NCBI GenBank assembly: GCA_026004615.1
Contig: BPJM01000001.1
Span: 569,482 to 633,481 of the forward strand
DNA length: 64,000 nucleotides
Reading direction: 5' to 3'
From: Planctomycetota bacterium
GTDB taxonomy: Bacteria > Planctomycetota > J058 > J103
The notes under the pieces were generated by a model that was given only the letters and a program-made list of their open reading frames with translations, was not told the DNA's origin and did no database searches. Every line of letters begins with the position of its first letter. Position 1 is the first letter of the stretch. This document shows, piece by piece, positions 7,372 to 16,800 of the stretch. The position numbers and the translations under genes were made by a program.

Positions 7372-9489
7372 CTAGAGCAGCGCGCGCACCTGGGCCGCCG
7401 AGGTGAGGCCGGCGCGCAGTGCACGAAGCGCCTTGGTGCGGAGCAGCACCGCGCCCGCCTGCTCGGCCGCGCGGCGCCACGTCTCGGCCTCCAGCCGTGC
7501 CAGCGGCCCGCGCAGCGCCTCGTTTCGCACGGGCACCAGCTCGATCAGCGCGGCCCGGCCGCTGTAGCCGCTGCCGGTGCACTCCCAGCAGCCCACGCCC
7601 ACCGAGAGCCGCCGCACCTCCTCGCCCAGTCCGAGCCGCGCGCACAGTTCCGGCTCCGGCTCGAACTCCTGGCGGCACCGCGGGCACAGCCGGCGCACCA
7701 GCCGCACCGTCACCAGCGCCTGTACCAGGTGCGCGATGCCGGCCGCCTCCACCCCGGCGGCGATCGCCAGCCGCGCCACGGCGGCGAGCGGGTCGGCCGC
7801 CGGCACGCTCACCACCACCTGGCCACCGGCCGCCGCCAGCTCGAGCGCCATGCGGACCTCGGAGGGTTCCGCGGCGCCCTCGGGGCGCGCGAACAGATCG
7901 TCGACGTAGAGCCGTTCCGGCTGCGCGGCCCGGATCAGCGGCGCGAGCGCGGTGTAGTCGGCGGCGGCAAACTGGGCGACGCCTTCGAGCTGGGCGCGCG
8001 TCTTGCGTTCGAGCATGACGAGATGCTCGCGCAGCCGGTCCGCTTCGCGGCACAACGCGTACAACAGCGCCGTCTTGCCGCTGCCAGCAGGCCCGCTCAC
8101 CACCACGAGCCCCGGGGCTGTGCGGAGCAGCGTGCGGGCGAGCGCCGCATCCCCCGGCACCAGGCACAGCGCCTCCAGACCCGTCGCGCGGAATCCCTCC
8201 GGCTGGCCCCGCACCACCGCGACCGGGCCGAAGGCGCCAGGGGCGATCGCGACGTCGTACTGCGCCGTCTCTCCGCCTAGACGCAGCTCCAGCCTGCCCG
8301 CTCGCGGCCCGCTGCCGGCGCGCGCACCGCCGCCGATGCCCGCGCGCACCAGCAGCTGCTCCAGCACCGCCTGCCCCGCCTCGCGCTCCAGCAGCGCCAC
8401 ATCGCGCAGCCGCCCGCCGCGCCGCAGGCGCGCGCGCCAGGTGAGCTCCAGCGGCTCCAGCAGCAAGGCCTCCGCGCGCTCCTCGGCAGCCTGCAACAGG
8501 AGCAGGTTGAGGGTGCGCAGGCCGGCTGGTTCCTCCGGCATGCCGGCGGCCTCGAGCTCCGCCGCGGTCGGTTCGCTGAGCTGCGATTCCTGCAACAACG
8601 CCAGTTCGGCCGCGCTCAGCTCCGTCTCGGCCGCCGGCAGCTCGCTGGCCGGATCGGGCAGCTCGTCCTCGCGCAGCTCCTCGTCGGGGAACAGCCGCTC
8701 GAGCGCGCGCAACAGCGCGTCCTCCGGTGCGGCGACCGCCTTGATCTCGCGCCCGATGACGAACTTGAGGTTGTCGATCAGCTCGTAGTCGAGGGGATCC
8801 CGCATCGCCACCACGAGCCGTTCGCCCTCCAGCCGCACCGGCACCACCAGGTAGCTGGCAGCCAGTCCCGCCGGCACGAGTCGCCGTGCCTCTTCCTCGA
8901 CGGTCAGGCGGTCGAGTTCGACCGCCTCGACGCCGCCCGGCAGCGCGTACTGTTTTTCCTTTTCGGCTGCCAGCACGAGCGAGGCGATGACCTCGCCGGA
9001 GGGGGTGCCGCTGGTGCACTCGACCTCCACTGCCTCGGCGAGCTGCTCGGGGGTGACCAGCTCGGCCAGCGGGCGGAGCCGCAGGGGCTCGCCGCCGCCG
9101 GCGGCGGTCTCGTCCACCGACAGGTACAGGCTCTTGCGGAACAGGCCCAGCGCGCGGGCGGCGCCGATCAGGCCGCTGCGCGGGTCCTCGGCGCTCACCT
9201 CGGGATCCTCGCCGCCGGCCAGCTCGAGTGCGCGCGCGATCTCGTCCTCGCTCGCGATCCCCAGCGACAGCAGCAGCTGGCGTGCGGCATCGGTACCGGC
9301 CGCGGCCTCGAAGTCGTGGCACGCCTCGAACAGCGGCTGGCGGCCGCAGCCGGGACAGGCGACCTCCAACAGGTCGTCCATGAGCCGCAGCTCGATCGGG
9401 CTGCCGCAGCGCCGGCAGTGGATGAGCCGCCGGCCGGCGCCGATGGCCTCCCAGCACAACAGCGAGCCGAGCGTCAGCTTCGGTGCCAC
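7372..9489 (-). CDS. Degenerate GspE/PilB-type secretion or pilus ATPase with MshEN-like N-domain
   Basis: The protein has 705 residues from a GTG at 9489. An N-terminal zinc ribbon (CRRC at 25-28, CPGC at 45-48) is followed by a four-Cys-free helical part and an MshEN-like domain near 195-265 (RLVPAGLAASYLVVPVRLEG). The C-terminal half is the type II secretion/type IV pilus ATPase fold: a perfect Walker A, GPAGSGKT, at 466-473, and the family zinc element CPRC (602-605) plus CWECTGSGYSGRAAL (634 on). The segment that should hold Walker B (VGEIRD in GspE) reads LYVDDLF, and the histidine box (STLHTN) reads SVPAAD. ATP may be bound but hydrolysis looks impaired. No other pilus or secretion genes are nearby. 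It may be a regulatory paralogue; that role is inferred. Confidence 0.78.
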   Translation of the reverse strand: MAPKLTLGSLLCWEAIGAGRRLIHCRRCGSPIELRLMDDLLEVACPGCGRQPLFEACHDFEAAAGTDAARQLLLSLGIASEDEIARALELAGGEDPEVSAEDPRSGLIGAARALGLFRKSLYLSVDETAAGGGEPLRLRPLAELVTPEQLAEAVEVECTSGTPSGEVIASLVLAAEKEKQYALPGGVEAVELDRLTVEEEARRLVPAGLAASYLVVPVRLEGERLVVAMRDPLDYELIDNLKFVIGREIKAVAAPEDALLRALERLFPDEELREDELPDPASELPAAETELSAAELALLQESQLSEPTAAELEAAGMPEEPAGLRTLNLLLLQAAEERAEALLLEPLELTWRARLRRGGRLRDVALLEREAGQAVLEQLLVRAGIGGGARAGSGPRAGRLELRLGGETAQYDVAIAPGAFGPVAVVRGQPEGFRATGLEALCLVPGDAALARTLLRTAPGLVVVSGPAGSGKTALLYALCREADRLREHLVMLERKTRAQLEGVAQFAAADYTALAPLIRAAQPERLYVDDLFARPEGAAEPSEVRMALELAAAGGQVVVSVPAADPLAAVARLAIAAGVEAAGIAHLVQALVTVRLVRRLCPRCRQEFEPEPELCARLGLGEEVRRLSVGVGCWECTGSGYSGRAALIELVPVRNEALRGPLARLEAETWRRAAEQAGAVLLRTKALRALRAGLTSAAQVRALL

Positions 9490-9599
9490 CGGCAGCCCTC
9501 GTGCGCGCCGGCGAGCCGGTGGCCCGCGCGGCTGGAAGCAACCGCCCGGATTCTAACAGAAGCCCCCTCGCCGGTGCGAGGCAGTGCCCACCGGCCCGG

Positions 9600-11129
9600 C
9601 TAGCGCGCCACCACCGGCAGCGCCGCCGGGCGGCGCGCCGGCGGGCCGCTCGAGACCAGGCCGGGCCGATGGATGTACAGCGTCCGGGCGTCGACCTGGG
9701 GCGCGCGCCGCTCCGGGAGGCGGATGGCGTACACGGTGGGACGGGCATGATCCCGCAGCAGCCGCTCGACGTTGTACACGCCCGCGAACTTCCACAGCAT
9801 GCGGGCGAAGTTGGTCTGGCCGCGGGCGAGCAGCCGCGCGGTCAGCGCCAGGGTGTCGCGGAAGGCCACCCAGCCCATGTGCTTGGTCGCCAGCACCTGC
9901 TGGGTGCGGACCAGCTCCTCGTAGAAGCGCCGCAGCGGCAGCCGGGTGGGCAACACCGCGTGCTGCACGTCGAACAGCCGGTAATCGCGGGTGGTGAAGC
10001 GGCGCGACTCGGTCACCCAGGTCTCGGTCCCCGGATAGGGAGTGTTGACCGTCACATGCACGATCTCCGGTACGCTCAGCGCCCATTCGCGGATGATCTC
10101 GAAGCGCCGCTCGTCCCAGCTCGGATCCGCGATGATGTTGACCGCGACCGTCAGCCCGATCGAGCGCGCATACTCCACCGCGGCGAAGCTGTCGTTGAGG
10201 GTGACGCGCTTGCGGTGCAGCTTCAGGCCTTCCTCGTCGATCGCCTCCAGCCCCAGGAACATGTACTTGAGGCCGAGGGCGCGCCAGCGCTCGAAGACGT
10301 CCCGGTTCTTGAGCAGCACATCGCAGCGGGTCTCGAGGTAGTACTGCTTGCGGATGCCGCGCCGCTCGACCTCCTCGGCGATCGCGTGGCCGTGCTCGGC
10401 GTGCACGAACGCCACGTCGTCGACGATGAACACCCCGGGCTCGCGGATGCGCGCGAGGTCTTCCGCCGCCGCTTCGGGGCTGACCCGCCGGTAGCTCCGG
10501 CCGTAGAACGTCCAGGCACTGCAGAAGGTGCAGTTCCACGGGCAGCCGCGCGCGAACTCGATCGAGGCGCAGGGATCGAGCACCCCGATGAAGTACTTCC
10601 AGCGCCGGCGGAGCAGCTCGCGCGCCGGGGGGGTGTCATCCAGGCTCCGGATCAGGCGCGGCGGCGGTCCCTCGCCCTCGAGCGTCACGATGCCCGGCAG
10701 CTCGTGCAGCCGCGAGCGGTCATCGGCCTGCGCCTCGAGCAGCACCGGCGTGATCTCCTCGCCCTCGCCCCGCACCACGCAGTCGATCGCCCCCTGCGCG
10801 TGCTCGAGGATCTCCTTGGCGGTGAAGGAGGCGCTGTGCCCGCCGGCGAAGATGAAGCAGTCCGGAAAACGCCGGCGGGTGCGCCGCGCCAGATCGATCA
10901 CCTCCGGGATGTTGGCGAGGTAGTTGAGCGAGAACCCGATCGCATCGGGCCGCCAGTTCTCGACCACCGCGTAGTAATCCGCATGGCGGTCGGCCTGCAG
11001 GTCGAGCAGCCGCACTTGGTGGCCGGCCCGCCGGCTGGCCTGCGCCACCAGCTCCAGGCCGAGCGGCTCCAGCCGCAGGTAGACCTCGGAATACATGAGG
11101 CTGCTGGGGTGGACGTAGAGCACCTTCAT
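9600..11129 (-). CDS. hpnR: Hopanoid C-3 methylase HpnR (B12-binding radical SAM)
   Basis: The protein has 509 residues. HpnR adds a methyl group at C-3 of hopanoid lipids, making 3-methylhopanoids. The N-terminus (MKVLYVHPSSLMYSEVYLRL, then EPLGLELV) closely matches the HpnR start I know from methanotrophs and other proteobacteria. A cobalamin-binding-type Rossmann domain covers about 1-140 (FIFAGGHSASFTAKEILEH, CVVRGEGEE). The radical-SAM core has the 4Fe-4S motif in RGCPWNCTFC (Cys 196, 200, 203). The C-terminal half keeps YMFLGLEAIDEEGLKLHRKR and VNTPYPGTETW, typical of class B methylases. The ATG at 11129 gives the family length. No squalene-hopene cyclase or other hpn genes are in the window, so hopanoid synthesis would be encoded elsewhere. 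A related B12-radical-SAM methylase of other specificity is the alternative. Confidence 0.8.
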   Translation of the reverse strand: MKVLYVHPSSLMYSEVYLRLEPLGLELVAQASRRAGHQVRLLDLQADRHADYYAVVENWRPDAIGFSLNYLANIPEVIDLARRTRRRFPDCFIFAGGHSASFTAKEILEHAQGAIDCVVRGEGEEITPVLLEAQADDRSRLHELPGIVTLEGEGPPPRLIRSLDDTPPARELLRRRWKYFIGVLDPCASIEFARGCPWNCTFCSAWTFYGRSYRRVSPEAAAEDLARIREPGVFIVDDVAFVHAEHGHAIAEEVERRGIRKQYYLETRCDVLLKNRDVFERWRALGLKYMFLGLEAIDEEGLKLHRKRVTLNDSFAAVEYARSIGLTVAVNIIADPSWDERRFEIIREWALSVPEIVHVTVNTPYPGTETWVTESRRFTTRDYRLFDVQHAVLPTRLPLRRFYEELVRTQQVLATKHMGWVAFRDTLALTARLLARGQTNFARMLWKFAGVYNVERLLRDHARPTVYAIRLPERRAPQVDARTLYIHRPGLVSSGPPARRPAALPVVAR

Positions 11130-11426
11130 GGCGTTTCCCCCTCCGGGGCCCGGGCGCTGGCACCTCGCGCAGCGCCGATGGCACGGCCTCGCCCCCTCTC
11201 CGCCACGCGTATGCCGGCGAACGCGGCGATATTTCAGGTGAAGACCAGGCCCCCGGGACCAAGCTAGCGCGCGGGCCGCCCGGCCGCAAGACCGAGGCGG
11301 ACCCCGGCGCTCGGATCGCCGCGGGCGGCGGGGATGGGGACATGTTGCGCGGCCCAGCCGGCCCGCTTGCGTCCGCGCCGGCCATCGGCATGATGGAGCG
11401 CTTCGACGCCTGGGGGAGAGCGCACC
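11130..11426. other. Divergent intergenic region between hpnR and the DUF6986 gene
   Basis: About 300 bp separate the two divergent starts. A small A/T-richer patch (GATATTTCAGGTGAAG near 11228) stands out, but I see no convincing -35/-10 pair, cobalamin riboswitch box or operator palindrome. Promoters for both genes must lie here by position. Confidence 0.5.
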
Positions 11427-12878
11427 ATGGTGCAGACGAGCTTGAACGCGGAGCTGACCGGGCAGACCCTGGCCCGCCTGCGCGCGGCCCACGCCGCCGC
11501 CGTAGAGCGCTATCCGGGCGAGGGCGGGGCCCGCCAGCCGGTGCACACCGTCTATGGAGGCGCGCATCTGTTCCGGCGGGACTCGGCGCCCAGGCTGGGC
11601 GAGATCGCCCGGCGCCTGCTCGCCAGCTACGCGCCGGACTTCGCGGCGCTCGCGCGGGCGCTGGGGCTCGCGGGCAGCCAGCAGCTGCCCGAGCAGCCGG
11701 ACGAGGTGGCGGAGCTGGGGCGGCGCCTGGCCGCCGAGCCGGCGCGCGCGCGCCGCGAGCAGCCGCACCTCTGGCTCGCCTGGACGGTGTACGAGCGCGT
11801 GGTGGCGAAGCTGGAGCGCGAGCCGGTCGAGGATTTCCGCATCGACTTCGAGGACGGCTATGGCGTGCGCCCCGATGCGGAGGAGGACGCCGCTGCCGAG
11901 GCGGCGGCGCTCGAGGTGGCGGCCGGCATGGAGGCGGGCACGCTGCCGCCCTTCATCGGGATCCGCATCAAGCCGCTCAACCCGGAGATGGGAGCGCGCG
12001 CCGCGCGCACCCTCGATCTCTTCGTGTCGGCCCTGGCTGCTCGCACCGGCGGCCGGCTGCCCGAGCAGTTCGTCATCACCCTGCCCAAGGTGACGATGCC
12101 CGAGCAGGTCGCGGCGCTGGTCGAGCTGTGTCGCGCGCTGGAGGCGCGGCTCGGTCTCGGCGACGGCGCGCTGCGGCTGGAGCTCATGGTCGAGACCCCG
12201 CAGGCGATCCTCGACGCCGAGGGCCGCGCGGCGCTGCCGGCGCTGGTGGCGGCGGGCGGCGGCCGGGTGCGGGGCGCGCACTTCGGCACCTACGACTACA
12301 CCGCGCTATGCGGCATCACGGCGGCCTACCAGGCGATGCGCCACCCGGCGTGCGACTTCGCCAAGCACGTGATGCAGGTGGCGCTCGCCGGCACGGGGGT
12401 GTGGCTCTCCGACGGCGCCACCACCATCCTGCCGGTCCCGCCGCACCGCGCGCCGGCGGGTGGACCGCCGCTCGGCCCGCGCGAGCAGGCCGAGAACCGG
12501 GCGGCGGTGCACCGGGCGTGGCGGCAGGCGTACGAGGACGCGCGCCACTCGCTCCAGTGCGGTTTCTACCAGGGCTGGGATCTGCACCCGGGCCAGCTGG
12601 TGAGCCGGTATGCGGCCTGCTATGCCTTCTTCCTGGAGGGGCTGGAGGCGGCCTCCGAGCGGCTGCGCAACTTCATCGACAAGGCGGCGCAGGCGACCCT
12701 GAGCGGTTTCGTCTTCGATGACGCCGCGACGGGCCAGGGACTGCTGAACTACTTCATCCGGGCCCTCCAGTGCGGCGCGATCGGCGAGCAGGAGGTCGCG
12801 GCGACCGGTCTCAGCCTCAAGGAGCTGCAGGGCCGCTCGTTCGCGAAGATCATCGAGGCGCGGCGCCGGCAGGGCTAG
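11427..12878 (+). CDS. DUF6986 / HpcH-HpaI aldolase-citrate lyase superfamily protein
   Basis: The protein has 483 residues and resembles the DUF6986 group within the citrate-lyase beta/HpcH aldolase superfamily (TIM barrel). DFRIDFEDGYGVRPDAEED fits the acidic metal-binding segment of these enzymes. FIGIRIKPLN is a strand plus Arg that commonly contacts substrate. LRLELMVETPQAIL carries the conserved Glu of the superfamily, and GAHFGTYDYTA resembles the FGTxDY segment after it. The C-terminal SLQCGFYQGWDLHPGQLVSR is also typical. The family probably cleaves or forms a C-C bond in a small acid, but substrate is unknown. It starts at an ATG preceded by a purine-rich GGGGGAGAG. It is transcribed divergently from hpnR across about 300 bp. 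Confidence 0.78.
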   Translation: MVQTSLNAELTGQTLARLRAAHAAAVERYPGEGGARQPVHTVYGGAHLFRRDSAPRLGEIARRLLASYAPDFAALARALGLAGSQQLPEQPDEVAELGRRLAAEPARARREQPHLWLAWTVYERVVAKLEREPVEDFRIDFEDGYGVRPDAEEDAAAEAAALEVAAGMEAGTLPPFIGIRIKPLNPEMGARAARTLDLFVSALAARTGGRLPEQFVITLPKVTMPEQVAALVELCRALEARLGLGDGALRLELMVETPQAILDAEGRAALPALVAAGGGRVRGAHFGTYDYTALCGITAAYQAMRHPACDFAKHVMQVALAGTGVWLSDGATTILPVPPHRAPAGGPPLGPREQAENRAAVHRAWRQAYEDARHSLQCGFYQGWDLHPGQLVSRYAACYAFFLEGLEAASERLRNFIDKAAQATLSGFVFDDAATGQGLLNYFIRALQCGAIGEQEVAATGLSLKELQGRSFAKIIEARRRQG

Positions 12879-12960
12879 GAGACCCGAGCGGCGCGCCGTC
12901 CCGGCGCGCGAACCGGGCCGGCCGCGCGGCTCGCCGCGCGAAAAGGCGGAGGGCGCTGCG

Positions 12961-13608
12961 ATGGGGCTCAAGCGGACCCGGATCGACGGGCTGTGGTTCT
13001 GGAACGCCTACCAGCCCGAGCGCGGCATCGACTTCAACGGATGGTGGTGGCAGCACGCCGCGGGTGGGCTGCTCTTCGACCCGATGCCGCTCGCCGGGCC
13101 GGAGCTGGAGCAGGTGCGCGCCGGGGGCGGGGTGCGCTGGATCCTGCTGACGAACGCCTCGCACCTGCGGGCGGCTCCGGCGCTCAAGCAGGCCTTCGGC
13201 GCGGCACTGCTGGCGCCGGCGGCGGAGCGGGCGCTGTTCGGCGAGGCCGCCCCGCAGGTGGACGTCTGGTACGAGAGCGCGTCCGAGCTGCCGGCGGAGC
13301 TGCGGGGCGAGCTGGAGCCGTTTCCGATCCGGGGCGGCAAGACGCCCTGCGAGTTCGCGTTCCATCTGGTGCCGTTGCGGGCACTCTTGTTCGGCGACAT
13401 CGTGCGCAGCGAACGGACCGGCCTGCTCACGCTGCTCGGCGACGACAAGCTCAGCGACCGGGGCGCGGTGGTGCAGGCGGTGCGCCAACTGGCCAGCCTG
13501 CGCTTCGAGGCGGTGCTGATCGGCGATGGCGACCCGATCTTTTGCGGCGCCCGCGAGGCTTACCTGGAACTGCTGGCGGGATTGGCAGGCTCCCCGGCTG
13601 TCCCCTGA
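12961..13608 (+). CDS. MBL-fold-like protein lacking the metal-binding histidine motif
   Basis: The protein has 215 residues and resembles small metallo-beta-lactamase-fold proteins in strand order: WFWNAYQPERGIDFNGWWW, then VRWILLTNASHLRAAPALKQ where functional enzymes carry HxHxDH, then LRALLFGDIVRSERTGLLTL, and finally FEAVLIGDGDPIFCGAREA, a C-terminal segment common in this group. The HxHxDH zinc motif is reduced to TNASHLRAA, so hydrolase activity is doubtful. It starts at an ATG after AAAAGGCGGAGGGC, a good ribosome-binding site. It lies 82 bp after the DUF6986 gene on the same strand and is probably co-transcribed. Its role is unknown. Confidence 0.6.
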   Translation: MGLKRTRIDGLWFWNAYQPERGIDFNGWWWQHAAGGLLFDPMPLAGPELEQVRAGGGVRWILLTNASHLRAAPALKQAFGAALLAPAAERALFGEAAPQVDVWYESASELPAELRGELEPFPIRGGKTPCEFAFHLVPLRALLFGDIVRSERTGLLTLLGDDKLSDRGAVVQAVRQLASLRFEAVLIGDGDPIFCGAREAYLELLAGLAGSPAVP

Positions 13609-13637
13609 CCGAACGCGGCCGGCGGCTGTGCGGCCTC

Positions 13638-13667
13638 TTGACAGGGGCTGGAGCGAGGCGGTATACA
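13638..13667 (+). promoter_or_regulatory. Sigma70-type promoter of tRNA-Asp
   Basis: TTGACA at 13638-13643 and TATACA at 13662-13667 are separated by 18 bp. The tRNA begins 43 bp downstream. The perfect -35 box fits a stable-RNA promoter. Confidence 0.75.
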
Positions 13668-13710
13668 TCCCCTCCGCGACGCCCGATGCGGGCGGTTCAT
13701 ACCCACGGGC

Positions 13711-13787
<77 letters not shown>

Positions 13788-13862
13788 GCTCTCCGTCCGA
13801 CGCCGGCTGCCCGTTCCCGCGGCGAGCAGCCCGCGCGGTCCGGCAATGGCGTCCCACCGGTG

Positions 13863-16800
13863 TCAGGGCGCGGCGAAGATCTCGACCCTGCAGGGCGGGG
13901 CCTCCCCGGTATCCAGCAGCGGCGGGCCGAGCAGCACGCGCTCGGCGGCGACCCGCCGGTGGATCAGCTGCTCGCGCACGTAGGCGGCGCGCTGTCGCGC
14001 CAGCTCCAACAACGCCTGCTCGCGCAGCCGCGCCAGGTCCTCCGGCGCACCGGGGCTGTGGCCGAGCCGCCGCTCGGCCTGCTCGATCTGCAACGACAGC
14101 GCGCGCAGCACGTGCACCTGCTTGCGGATCTGGGTGCGCAGCGGCTCCAGCATGGCCGCCGCCTCGCCCTGGGGCGTGCGCAGATACAGCCACCCGATCT
14201 GGTCGTGGCGCACGCGCACCTGCCGGCGCCGTGCTGGCACGTAGAGCACCAGCTCGTGTTCGTCGTGGCGCACGTAGTAGCCATCGAGCGCGGTGCCTCC
14301 CGCCGCCAGCACCACGCGGTCGATCCGCGCGCGCGGGGTGGCGAGCAGCACCGCCGCGCGCCGGCGGCGCAGCCGCTCCAGCGCCTCGGCGAGCGCCGCC
14401 CGCCCGTCCGCTGCCCGCGTGCCGGCGGCCACTGGCCCCTCGCCCGGCGACACCACGGTCGGAGTGCCGGGCAAGAGCGCCGCGGCGTCGAGTTCCGGGT
14501 GGGCCACCCCGCTCAACTCCACCCGGAGCGCCTCGCGCTCGCGGAGGAACTCCGCCAGCCGCACCACCTGGTCGTAACCCTCGGGGCTCAACCGCACCGT
14601 GCCCGGCACGAAGGCGATGGGACGGAATGCCAGCGCGCGCGCCCCACGCCCGAACACCAGGCGACCGAGCGGCTGGAACAGCTTGGCGGCGGTGTTGCGC
14701 ACGCTCGCCACCAGCTGCTCGGCGAGCAGCTGCGGGATCGGTAGCGACAGCCGGCCGGCCTCCACGGTGAGCGGGAGCTCGAGGCGGATCGCGCCCTGTT
14801 CGTCCTCGAGCACCGCCAGCAGCAGCCCGAGCGGCATGCCGAGCCAGGCCGTGATGCGCCCGCTCCACAGCTCGCCCAGCGCGATCCGCAGGCCCTCGAT
14901 ACGGAGCCGCGCCTCCGCCTCCAGGCGGCTCGGCTCCAGACGCGCGCGCAGCTGCACGTCGGCGAGCCCCTCGAGCCGCAACCCCTCGCTCGCACCCGCC
15001 TCGCCGGAGCCCGCTCCGCCTGCGACTCGGAGCAGCTCCGCCAGATCGAGCCGGAGCACGCGCCCCTGGAGCTGGCCGGTGAGCGCCTGCCCGAGCGCTG
15101 CGAAGCCCTCCAGCTCGAGCAGCCGTACCAGGCCCGGGGCGGCGAAACGCGCCCGCAGGCGCACCGGCTCCCGCGGTTCGCCGCGCAGCGCCGCCGTCGA
15201 CAGGCCTTCGATCGCGATCGTGCCGAGCTGGAGCGCGGTCTGCCGCGGCGGCGCGTGTCCGGCGTCCTCGAGCACCAACCCGACGCGCTCGAGCTCGAAC
15301 CGCTCGACCGTGAGCAGCGGCAGCTGAGGCCCGTGCGGCAGCGGCACGAGCGGCGGGGCGCCGCCGGGCGCCGGCTGCGGCCGCTGCGGCGCGGGGACCT
15401 GCGCTCCGCCGGCGGCCGGCTCTTCGGGGCGCAGGGGTTCGGAGGGCGGGGGAGGCGGCGGGGGCAGCGGGGCGGGTGGCGGCAGCACCAGGGCTCCGGC
15501 CAGCTCGAGCCAGCCCCCCTGGAGCCGGCGCAGGTGCAGGTACGGTGCCTCGAGCCGCACCGTCTCGATCTCGACCGCCGCAGGCCCCGCCAGCACCCGC
15601 GGCGCCACCAGCTCGAGCGCCTCCAAGCCGGCCAGCCTGCTGCCGGCGGCGTCGCTCCACCACAGCGGTCCGACGCGAAGCGTCGCGGCCACGGACTCCC
15701 CGGCGGCCGCGGCGAGTTCCAGCTGCGCCTCGGCCAGAAGCCGGCCCCGCCGCATCGCGGGCTGCCAGTCCGGGGGCAGGTACGGCCGCACCGGCTCCAG
15801 ATCGACGCCGGCAGCCTCCAGCGCGATCGAGTAGTGCGCCGGCAGGCCGAGCCGCTCGCCGTGCACCCGCAGCCGCAGCTGACCCAACAGGGGCTCGAGC
15901 GCCGCGGTGGCCTCGATCTCGAGGGGCGCCACCGGCGGCGTGCCGTCGCGCCGGACCACCTGCGGCTGCTCGCCGCCGGCCCCGGCACCGCCTCCCGGCG
16001 CCGCCGGCGCTGCGGGGCGAGGGGCGGGCGGCCAGGCGAGTCCGCGCGCGCGCAGCGCGTGCACCGCCAACTGGGTCGCGAAGGGCGGGCTCACGGCGCG
16101 GTCGATCAGCTCGAGCCGTGCCCGTTCGAGCGTGAGCTGCTCGCAGCTCAGCGCGGGCAGGACAGAAGGCGGCGGCGGGCGGAGGGAGGCCGCTGCTCGT
16201 GCCGGTGGCCGTGCGCCGCGCGGCTCCTCCGGCGAGGCGGCCGCGGCCGAGGCGGGCAACAGCCGGAGCGCTCCGAGACGCAGCTCGCCCCCGGGCTCCC
16301 GGCTCAGGCGGGTGGTCAGGCCCTGCAGCCGCGTCGGTCCGGCCTCCAGGCGCCCCGGTGCGAGCACCGCGCTGCCGCTCGCCGCCGGCAGCTCGAGCCA
16401 GGTGGCGCCGGGGCTCGACCAGCGCAAGCCGGACAGCGTCCAGGCGAGCCGGTAGGCCTCGGGGGATCCTTCGCCTGCTGGTGCCAGCTGCGCGCTCGCG
16501 CGCAGCACGAACTCGGACTGCTCTCCCAGCAGGCGCAGCTGCGGGGCGAGCAGCCCCTGGAGCGCGCGGTGTGCGATTCCCTCGGCGCTGAGCGACAGCT
16601 CGGCGCGGGCCCGGCGCTCGGCCGCCGCGAGCTCGAGCACCAGCTCGGCCTCCACCGACTCGCAGACGCCCGGCACCGCCAGCTCGAGGGCGAGGGTTGC
16701 GGCCCGGCCGTCAGCGCCCAGTCCCGCGCCATGCGCCTGGAGGACCACCTCGGTCTCGGGCGGCAGCGCGGCGGCAGCTCCGCGCACGCGCAGCCGCACA

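Noticed and set aside
11130..11426. Cobalamin riboswitch upstream of the B12-dependent hpnR
   Set aside because: No B12-box-like GCCACTG or matching stem pattern was found on either strand.
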